From an uncultured Candidatus Methylacidiphilales bacterium (lineage in GTDB: Bacteria; Verrucomicrobiota; Verrucomicrobiia; Methylacidiphilales; CALFVM01): a DNA stretch of 5,174 bases. The DNA is taken from contig CALFVM010000174.1 in the NCBI GenBank assembly GCA_937928665.1, forward strand, positions 1 through 5,174, written 5' to 3'. Position 1 is the stretch's first letter; each line of letters opens with the position of its first letter. The position numbers were made by a program, and so were the translations under genes. Positions 1 through 5,174 of the stretch are shown here, piece after piece. The notes under the pieces were generated by a model. That model saw nothing but the letters and a program-made list of their open reading frames with translations, did not search any database and was not told the DNA's origin.

Positions 1-2
1 TC

Positions 3-1019
3 ATGACCGTCGGAATCGTCAACGATATGGCTCTCGCCGTCGAAGCTCTCCGCCGCGTCGTCGTCGCCTCCGGCCAACACGAAGTCCTCTGGATCGCCCG
101 CAACGGAGCCGAAGCCGTCGAAAAATGCGCCGCCCACCGCCCCGACTGCGTCCTCATGGACCTCATCATGCCCGTCATGGACGGCGTCGAGGCTACCCGC
201 CAAATCATGGCCCACTCCCCCTGCGCCATCCTCGTCGTCACCGCCACCGTCGATGGCAACGCCGGCAAAGTCTTCGAAGCCATGGGCCACGGAGCCCTCG
301 ACGCCGTCAATACACCCCGTCTCGGCAGCACCGGCGACATCTCCGGCGGCGACGGCCTCCTGGCCAAAATGGCCACCATCGCACGCCTCATCGGCCCCAT
401 CCCCCACCGGCCCGCCCCGGCCCCACCGGCCCCTGGCTCCTCCTCCCCCGCCGGCCAGCCCCTCATCCTCATCGGCTCCTCCACCGGCGGCCCCCAGGCT
501 CTTGCCGAAATCCTCTCCGCCCTCGGCCCCGACTCCCGCCTCCCCGTCGCCCTCGTCCAACACGTCGATGTCGAATTCGCCGTTGGTCTCGCCAACTGGC
601 TTGAAACCGAAACCGGCGTCCGCGTCCGCGTCGCCTGCACCGGAGACTCCCCCACCCCCGGCCACGTCCATCTCGCCGGCACCAGCGATCACCTCGTCAT
701 CCGGCCCGACGGACGCTTCGCCTACCAATCCGAACCCAACGACGCCTTCTACCGCCCCTCCGTCGATGTTCTCTTTGAAAGTGCCGCCCGCCACTGGCAC
801 GGCCCCATGCTCGCCGTCCTCCTCACCGGCATGGGCCGCGACGGCGCCCGCGGCCTCCTCGCCCTCAAGCACGCCGGTGCCGATACCATCGCCCAGGACC
901 AAGACAGTTGCATCGTCTTCGGCATGCCCAAAGCCGCCATCGAACTCGGTGCCGCCCGCCACGTCCTCCCCCTCCACGATATCGGCCCCGCCCTCCGCGC
1001 CTTCGCCCCCGCCCGATGA
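3..1019 (+). CDS. cheB: CheB-family protein-glutamate methylesterase, WspF type
   Basis: Complete 338-residue two-domain CheB. CheB demethylates (and deamidates) glutamyl residues on methyl-accepting chemoreceptors at the inner face of the membrane and is switched on by phosphorylation from a CheA kinase. Residues 1-105 are a receiver domain with phospho-acceptor Asp53 in MDLIMPVMDG and Thr80 in VVT. Residues about 133-151 are a Pro/Ser-rich linker. Residues 153-336 are the methylesterase domain with the expected triad: Ser160 (GSSTGGP), His187 (VQHVD) and Asp280 (TGMGRDGA). The N-terminus GIVNDM has Asn7-Asp8 where most receivers have two acids, and GALDAVNTP (98-105) lacks the usual Lys before Pro. 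Both match what I recall of WspF, which opposes the methyltransferase WspC in the Wsp surface-sensing/c-di-GMP pathway. The ATG at 3 lies in an ATGA, so an upstream gene, perhaps the kinase, may end at 6. The stop overlaps the dus start. CheB identity is very sure; the WspF subtype is likely. Confidence 0.96.
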   Translation: MTVGIVNDMALAVEALRRVVVASGQHEVLWIARNGAEAVEKCAAHRPDCVLMDLIMPVMDGVEATRQIMAHSPCAILVVTATVDGNAGKVFEAMGHGALDAVNTPRLGSTGDISGGDGLLAKMATIARLIGPIPHRPAPAPPAPGSSSPAGQPLILIGSSTGGPQALAEILSALGPDSRLPVALVQHVDVEFAVGLANWLETETGVRVRVACTGDSPTPGHVHLAGTSDHLVIRPDGRFAYQSEPNDAFYRPSVDVLFESAARHWHGPMLAVLLTGMGRDGARGLLALKHAGADTIAQDQDSCIVFGMPKAAIELGAARHVLPLHDIGPALRAFAPAR

Positions 1020-2062
1020 TCCCCACGGCACCCTCGCACCTCAGTTCTGCTCCGGCCCTTCCCTGGTTCCGCAACCAGTTCCCCCTCGCCCTCGCCCCCA
1101 TGGCCGGCGTCACCGACTCCGTCTTCCGCCGCCTCTGCAAACGCCTTGGTGCCGACCTCCTCATCACCGAATTCGTCTCTGCCGAAGGCATCCTCCACCG
1201 CAACCAACGCACCCGCGACATGATCGCCTTCCTCCCCGAAGAGCGCCCCCTTGGCGTCCAACTCTTCGGAGCCGACCCCGCCGCCCTCGCCGACGCTGCC
1301 CGTGCCGTCTGTGATTGGGTCCAACCCGACTTCATCGATCTCAACTTCGGCTGCCCGGTCAACAAAGTCGTCTGCAAAAACGGCGGCTCCGCTCTCCTCC
1401 GGGACCAACCCCTCCTCGCCCGCGTCGCCCGCGCCGTCGTCCACGCCAGCCCCGTCCCCGTCACCGCAAAAATCCGGCTCGGCTGGGACACCGCCTCCAT
1501 CAACGCCCCCGCCAATGCCCGCCTCCTCGCCGCCGAGGGCATCCAGGCCATCGCCGTCCACGGCCGCACCAAAGAACAAGGCTACACCGGCACCGCCGAC
1601 TGGGACCGCATCGGCCAAGTCGTCTCCGCCGTCTCCATCCCCGTCATCGGCAACGGCGACCTCGACTCCCCCGCCACCGTCCTCCAACGCCGCCAGCAAA
1701 CCGGCGTCGCCGGTGCCATGTTCGGCCGCGCCGCCATGGCCTCCCCCTGGATCTTCGCCCAAGTTCGCGCCGCCCTTCTCGGCCAGCCCATCCCCCCCGA
1801 TCCCACCTGGGCCGAACGCTGGGCCTTCATCCGCCAACATTGCCGACTCGAAGTTCAAGAACGCGGCAACGAAACCGCCGTTATGACCGCCATGCGCGCC
1901 CGCCTCATGGCCTACACCCGCGGCCACCCCGGCGGTAAACACCTCCGCGAACAACTCCAACACATCCGCACCCTCGCCGAACTCGACGCCATCGCCGCCC
2001 AACACCTCGCCACGCTGCCCGCCGACACCCATCCCAAGGAGGGCCAACCGGCATCGACATGA
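1016..2062 (+). CDS. dus: tRNA-dihydrouridine synthase (Dus family, DusB-like)
   Basis: 348 residues, a normal length for bacterial Dus. The enzyme uses FMN and NADPH to reduce uridines in the tRNA D-loop to dihydrouridine in the cytoplasm. Residues about 22-255 form the TIM barrel: APMAGVTD (27-34) at the FMN site, VQLFG with Gln82, the family signature DLNFGCP (108-114) with catalytic Cys113, Lys152 in TAKIRLGW, HGRT with His182, GNGD (212-215) and the phosphate-binding FGRAAM (236-241). About 270-335 is the helical tRNA-binding domain. I chose the ATG at 1016 because it overlaps the cheB stop (ATGA); the frame is open from 908, but the first 36 residues there are Arg/Pro-rich and lie inside cheB, so they are not part of the protein. 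No Shine-Dalgarno is seen, so translation is probably coupled to cheB. The motif CPVNKVVCKNGGSALL is DusB-like, but the exact Dus subtype, and so the target uridine, cannot be fixed by eye. Confidence 0.96.
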   Translation: MIPTAPSHLSSAPALPWFRNQFPLALAPMAGVTDSVFRRLCKRLGADLLITEFVSAEGILHRNQRTRDMIAFLPEERPLGVQLFGADPAALADAARAVCDWVQPDFIDLNFGCPVNKVVCKNGGSALLRDQPLLARVARAVVHASPVPVTAKIRLGWDTASINAPANARLLAAEGIQAIAVHGRTKEQGYTGTADWDRIGQVVSAVSIPVIGNGDLDSPATVLQRRQQTGVAGAMFGRAAMASPWIFAQVRAALLGQPIPPDPTWAERWAFIRQHCRLEVQERGNETAVMTAMRARLMAYTRGHPGGKHLREQLQHIRTLAELDAIAAQHLATLPADTHPKEGQPAST

Positions 2063-2503
2063 TCTCCCGGCACCGTTTCGACCAGCAACCCTCCCCCCCA
2101 GGGGGGGCGAACCTCCGGGTGAGCCGCACCCTCCTCTAGAGACGACGATGGCGTCAGTCCCAAGATTCTTCCCGCCTTCACCCATCCAGGATCATACTCT
2201 CCTCTCTTTTTCAAGGCCTAGAAAGCCCTTACCACTGCTCCCGCCGCACCTTCATCAAGGCGGGACCCAATCCACGCCAGAGTCAACGTCGTCTCTTTGC
2301 GATCAAACCTTGGGGCCGGGCGGTCACCCGGGTTATCCGATGATCAATTGCCCCCTCGTATTTGATCCGTGGCGACTCAACCATTCGGATCTTATCTGCT
2401 CATCCGGTCGCTTCTTCACCAAACAGAATCCGTCAACCACCTTCATCCCGGCACCATCTTCACGCCCGTTGACAGTGCTCCGCAAAAACCTACCGTTCGG
2501 AAA
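2063..2503. other. Intergenic region, no convincing gene
   Basis: About 440 bases between dus and the beta-helix gene. The composition is less C-dominated than in the flanking genes. A reading frame is open over 2148-2507 (+), but its product is Pro/Ser-rich without a recognisable domain and it overlaps the signal peptide of the next gene, so I do not call it. What can be seen: a C7-A-G7 tract at 2093-2107 and a hairpin at 2101-2133 (listed separately); a perfect 7-bp inverted repeat TCCCGCC/GGCGGGA (2239-2245 and 2259-2265, 13-nt loop); a 5-bp stem CCGGG/CCCGG (2316-2331); and GATCAA/TTGATC (2342-2347 and 2362-2367), with a further GATCAA at 2301-2306. None of the stems is followed by a T-run, so no intrinsic terminator is called. 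A TTGACA at 2469-2474 has only a poor -10 (TACCGT, 2491-2496) and sits too close to the TTG start to be trusted as its promoter. Confidence 0.6.
2101..2133 (+). repeat. Compact hairpin with UNCG-type loop; possible dispersed repeat or structured 3' element
   Basis: GGCGAACC (2106-2113) and GGTGAGCC (2118-2125) fold around TCCG (2114-2117). As RNA this gives three pairs (G-C, G-C, C-G), then facing G2109-A2122 and A2110-G2121 (a tandem GA mismatch), then A-U, C-G and a C(UCCG)G tetraloop, a known very stable loop class. The stem can extend by pairing GGGGG (2101-2105) with CCCTC (2129-2133), with one G-U pair and a three-base bulge. It lies 39 bases after the dus stop and has no T-run, so it is not a classic terminator. 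The same G-run could instead pair with the C-run at 2093-2099, but the one-base loop makes that unlikely. I have an unverified memory of similar GC-rich repeats in Verrucomicrobiota intergenic DNA; only one copy is present here, so calling it a repeat is inference. Confidence 0.35.
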
Positions 2504-4582
2504 TTGAGGACCCTCATCACTTGCGGATTCTTGCTCGCCGCGTCGCTGACACCGCTGTTCGGATCCGCTGAGTTTTGGGTGTCACCCTCCGGCGACGATT
2601 CCCAGCCTGGAACCGAGGCCGCTCCCTTCCAAACCCTCACGCGCGCCCGGGACGCCGTTCGGAACGTCGATCCCGCGCACATCGGCCCCATCACCGTCCA
2701 CCTCTTCGGCGGGGTCTATCGCCTCACTCAACCCCTTCAACTCGGCCCCGAAGATTCCGGGCGGCCCGGTCATTACGTCACTTGGCGGGCCGTTGACAAC
2801 GAAACCCCGATCATCTCCGGCGCCATCCCCATCTCCTCGTGGCATGCCGACCCCGACCGCCCCGGCATCTACTATGCCAGCGTCCCCACCGGCAGTGCCA
2901 CCCGCCAACTCTACATCAACGGCCAGCGCGCCCAACGCGCCCGGACCCCTGATTATCCCGCCTCCTTTCTCCCCAACGCCACTCAGGGCATCCAGTTCGA
3001 GGTCACTGAGTGGAACCCGGCTTCCTGGCGGAACCCCACCACCTGGCACAACCCCGACCAAATCGAAGCGGTCCTCATCACCCAATGGAAAATGATGATC
3101 TGTGGCGTTGAGTCGGTCTCTGAAACCGCACCCGGCGAAGGTTACCTCCTCATGGACCAACCCGCCTGGAACAACGCCAACTGCTTTGTCGAAGAACAGA
3201 ATGGCGAACTCATCCCGGGACTCTGGAGTTTCTGGCAGGTCACCCGTTTTGAAAACAGTCTCTCCTTTCTCGACGAACCCGGTGAATGGGTTCTCGATCC
3301 CACGGCCAACCGCCTCTACTACATGCCCCTTGCCGACCAACCCATCAGCGAAGTCGTTGCCGAACTTCCCACTCTCGAATCCCTCATCACCGGCACAGGC
3401 ACCCCGGGCAACCCCATCGCCCGGATCCGCTTTGAAAACTTAACCTTCCAAGGTGCCACCTGGCTCCGCCCCGGCGGACTCGAGGGTTACGTTGTCGATC
3501 AAAGCGGCTTCTATCTTGTCGGCGAAAATCAGCCCAACCTCATCGGCCACATCCAACCCAACACCCTCGGCGACCCCGACCGCCTCGGGCGCACCCCGGG
3601 AAGCGTCTCCTTTTCCTACGCCCACCATATCGACTTCCTCGACAACCGTTTCCAAAATCTCGGCTCCGTCGCGCTCGACTTCGGAACCGGCAGCCAACAC
3701 GTTCGGATCCTACGCAACCACTTTCACGACATCGCCTCCTCCGCCATCCAAATCGGTGGCATCTGGGAACTTGACCACCATCCGCCGACCCCCGACCACC
3801 TCACCGCCGACAACCTCGCCGAGCAAAATCGCATCGAGCGCACCGGTCTCGACTACGTCGATAGTGCCGCCATCTTCATCAGGTTCACCGCACGCTCTCT
3901 CATCCGCAACAACACCATCACCCATGTCCCCTGGTCCGGCATCGCCCTCGGCTGGGGCTGGGGCCTCCTTGACCCCGGCGCCTTCCCCGGCCTCCCCGGT
4001 GCCACCCCCAATCTCTGGAAAACCTACACCTCGCCCACCGCCCAGCGGGAAAACAAAATCCTCAATAACCGGATCGAAAACTTCCTCCAGGTTGTCTGGG
4101 ATGGCGGCGCCATTTACACCACCGGCTTCCAAGGCCAATCCGCCTCAACCGGCACCCTCATCGCCGGCAATGTCGCCCTCAACAAACGTCCCTCCGGCGG
4201 CGGCAACACCTTCTACACCGACGGCGGCAGCCGCCACCTCACCCTCATGCACAACGTCTCCTTCAACAATCCCATCGGTCAAATGAACTTCGGTCCCTTC
4301 CCCAACCTCCTCGCCCCCCTCCCCTACTCCGGCATCCCCAGCCTCCTCAACGGCATTCCCTACGGCAAAGACACCGGCGGCTGCCGCACCTTTGGCGACA
4401 TCCACTACATCGGCAACTACTGGCTCCACCACGACTTCTTTTCCGTCTGTCCCTACACCTGTCCGTGCGGCATCTCCTACCCAGTCCGTCTTTCTTACCG
4501 CAACAACACCATCATCGACTCCCTCAACCAAGTTCCCGACTTCATCCTCCGCAATGCCGGGGTTACCGGAGCCTCCCCGTGA
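2504..4582 (+). CDS. Secreted right-handed beta-helix protein, GH141-like
   Basis: 692 residues from a TTG start. The family pattern resembles glycoside hydrolase family 141, whose characterised members include an alpha-L-fucosidase acting on pectin and a xylanase; the substrate here is unknown. Residues 1-22 are a Sec signal peptide (Arg2, hydrophobic core ITCGFLLAASL, GSA before the cut at Glu23). Then come FWVSPSGDD and PFQTLTRARDAVR (about 24-53), HLFGGVYRL (66-74), QLYINGQRA (135-143) and GEWVLDPTANRLYYMP (260-275), typical of the N-terminal part. From about 305 to 590 are beta-helix coils with repeated hydrophobic/Asn patterns (IRFENLTFQGA, VRILRNHFHDI, SLIRNNTITHV). DGGAIYTTG (533-541) and FYTDGGS (570-576) are conserved-looking acidic patches and candidate catalytic sites. 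A CPYTCPC cluster lies at 649-655. The frame opens at a GTG at 2369, which would add 45 residues before the signal peptide, so TTG at 2504 is preferred although no Shine-Dalgarno precedes it. The stop overlaps the next start (GTGA), implying coupling. A non-enzymatic polysaccharide-binding role is possible. Confidence 0.85.
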   Translation: MRTLITCGFLLAASLTPLFGSAEFWVSPSGDDSQPGTEAAPFQTLTRARDAVRNVDPAHIGPITVHLFGGVYRLTQPLQLGPEDSGRPGHYVTWRAVDNETPIISGAIPISSWHADPDRPGIYYASVPTGSATRQLYINGQRAQRARTPDYPASFLPNATQGIQFEVTEWNPASWRNPTTWHNPDQIEAVLITQWKMMICGVESVSETAPGEGYLLMDQPAWNNANCFVEEQNGELIPGLWSFWQVTRFENSLSFLDEPGEWVLDPTANRLYYMPLADQPISEVVAELPTLESLITGTGTPGNPIARIRFENLTFQGATWLRPGGLEGYVVDQSGFYLVGENQPNLIGHIQPNTLGDPDRLGRTPGSVSFSYAHHIDFLDNRFQNLGSVALDFGTGSQHVRILRNHFHDIASSAIQIGGIWELDHHPPTPDHLTADNLAEQNRIERTGLDYVDSAAIFIRFTARSLIRNNTITHVPWSGIALGWGWGLLDPGAFPGLPGATPNLWKTYTSPTAQRENKILNNRIENFLQVVWDGGAIYTTGFQGQSASTGTLIAGNVALNKRPSGGGNTFYTDGGSRHLTLMHNVSFNNPIGQMNFGPFPNLLAPLPYSGIPSLLNGIPYGKDTGGCRTFGDIHYIGNYWLHHDFFSVCPYTCPCGISYPVRLSYRNNTIIDSLNQVPDFILRNAGVTGASP

Positions 4583-5174
4583 AGCCCCCCCTTCTTCCCA
4601 TCCTCGCCCTCGTCTCGCTCGCCCTCTTCCCTGCCCGCGCCGACGTCGTCTCCTGGGGCCTTGATCCCACCCCCGACAACTCCGGCGTCCCGCCCGGCCT
4701 CCCAGACATCGTCGAACTCACCTCCGGCGCCTTCCACTCTCTCGCCCTCAAATCCGACGGAACCATCGCCGCTTGGGGCGACAACGCCAACGGCCAACTC
4801 AACATCCCCCCGGGCCTCAACCATGTTGCCCAACTTTCCGCCGGTTACTTTCATAGCCTCGCCCTTCGCCAGGACGGGACTGTCGCCGCTTGGGGCCACA
4901 ACCACTTCGGTGTTGCCGATGTTCCCCCCGGCCTCAACCAAGTCGTCGCCATCGCTGCCGGGGGCTTCCACAACGCGGCTCTCCGCTCCGACGGTCGGAT
5001 CACCCTCTGGGGCGAAAGCACCCTCGGTCAACTCGCCCCGCCCCCCGGACTTTTCCCCGTCACCGCCATCGCCGCCGGGGCCTTCCACACCGTCGCCCTT
5101 AAATCCGACGGGACCGTCGTCGCCTGGGGCGGCAACGATTCCGGACAATCCTCCGTTCCCCCCGGCCTCACCCA
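4579..5174 (+). CDS. Secreted RCC1-repeat (beta-propeller-like) protein, 3' end beyond window
   Basis: Partial: 198 codons are visible and the frame is still open at the right edge. It starts at GTG 4579, which overlaps the stop of the beta-helix gene (GTGA). Residues 1-21 form a Sec signal peptide (Lys2, core LLPILALVSLALF, ARA before the cut at Asp22). The rest is RCC1-type repeats with the pattern AAGxFHxxALxxDGTVxAWG: a first unit of 40 residues (24-63), three units of exactly 39 (64-102, 103-141, 142-180) and the start of a fifth (181-198). The bacterial units are shorter than the roughly 50-residue units of eukaryotic RCC1. Such repeats usually fold as a beta-propeller that binds protein or ligand; no enzymatic motif is seen, and the function is not known. 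The missing C-terminus could carry an anchor or sorting signal. Export plus coupling to the beta-helix gene suggest an extracytoplasmic partner role (inference). The GTG start and open end make it easy for ORF finders to miss. Confidence 0.85.
   Translation, partial: MKPPLLPILALVSLALFPARADVVSWGLDPTPDNSGVPPGLPDIVELTSGAFHSLALKSDGTIAAWGDNANGQLNIPPGLNHVAQLSAGYFHSLALRQDGTVAAWGHNHFGVADVPPGLNQVVAIAAGGFHNAALRSDGRITLWGESTLGQLAPPPGLFPVTAIAAGAFHTVALKSDGTVVAWGGNDSGQSSVPPGLT
4648..5174 (+). repeat. Tandem RCC1-coding repeats, 117-bp period
   Basis: Inside the RCC1 gene: units at 4648-4767 (120 bp), 4768-4884, 4885-5001 and 5002-5118 (117 bp each), and a partial unit from 5119. The DNA copies have diverged, but some stretches are identical and lie at multiples of 117: GTTCCCCCCGGCCTCA at 4921-4936 and 5155-5170 (234 apart), and AAATCCGACGG at 4750-4760 and 5101-5111 (351 apart). 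This fits growth of the array by duplication followed by drift, and allows repeat-number change by recombination. Confidence 0.85.

Noticed and set aside
908..1015. Extension of the dus frame upstream of 1016
   Set aside because: The extra 36 residues are Arg/Pro-rich and lie inside cheB; the ATG at 1016 gives a normal Dus N-terminus and the ATGA overlap.
253..1314. 353-residue Pro/Ser-rich open frame on the + strand inside cheB and dus
   Set aside because: Low-complexity shadow frame; the overlapping frames encode well-conserved enzymes with intact catalytic residues.
749..2185. 478-residue open frame on the minus strand
   Set aside because: It lies opposite cheB and dus, is very rich in Gly, Asp, Glu, Ala and Val, has no domain, and is explained by the C-ending codon bias of the + strand genes.
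2239..2265. TCCCGCC/GGCGGGA inverted repeat as a terminator
   Set aside because: Perfect 7-bp stem but a 13-base loop and no T-run after it; not enough to call an intrinsic terminator.
2342..2367. GATCAA/TTGATC inverted repeat as an operator
   Set aside because: Only 6 bp per arm with a 14-base gap, expected by chance in a region of this size, and not next to a credible promoter.
2469..2497. Possible promoter with TTGACA at 2469-2474
   Set aside because: The best -10 at 17-bp spacing is TACCGT (2491-2496), a poor match, and it would place the transcript start at or inside the TTG start codon.
2148..2507. 119-residue + strand frame in the intergenic region
   Set aside because: Pro/Ser/Leu-rich with no recognisable domain, no ribosome binding site, and codon use unlike the neighbouring genes; its end overlaps the start of the beta-helix gene.
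2582..3340. 252-residue minus-strand frame opposite the beta-helix gene
   Set aside because: Gly/Val/Asp-rich shadow of the biased coding strand without any motif.

Overview
The window reads as a GC-rich bacterial chromosome. All genes are on the + strand, with a strong preference for codons ending in C and, in general, far more C than G on the coding strand. The gene mix is a Wsp-type CheB, a secreted GH141-like beta-helix protein and a secreted protein of short RCC1-type repeats. Together with the codon style and the lack of clear Shine-Dalgarno sequences at the three starts that can be judged, this suggests Verrucomicrobiota (or a related PVC phylum). That assignment is an inference from protein families and composition, not from a marker gene.

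Region 1 (3-2062) is a tight operon of two genes joined by an ATGA overlap. The first is a complete CheB-type methylesterase whose receiver domain looks like WspF, the methylesterase of the Wsp surface-sensing/c-di-GMP chemosensory pathway. The second is a complete FMN-dependent tRNA-dihydrouridine synthase. The CheB start is itself an ATGA that would also end an upstream gene, so this is probably the 3' end of a chemosensory operon with a tRNA modification gene at its tail.

Region 2 (2063-2503) is about 440 bases without a convincing gene. Just after dus it holds a C7-A-G7 tract and a compact hairpin that as RNA would have a C(UCCG)G tetraloop and a tandem G-A mismatch. This may be a copy of a dispersed repeat or a structured 3' element. 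The rest has two or three weak inverted repeats and no convincing promoter.

Region 3 (2504-5174) encodes two exported proteins joined by a GTGA overlap. The first is a 692-residue beta-helix protein resembling glycoside hydrolase family 141, best started at a TTG codon that gives a clean Sec signal peptide. The second starts at GTG, has a signal peptide and at least four complete 39-40 residue RCC1-like repeats, and runs off the right edge. The overlap suggests they are made together, possibly as partners outside the cytoplasm (polysaccharide processing or binding). Long minus-strand ORFs throughout the window are Gly/Asp/Ala-rich shadows of the codon bias.
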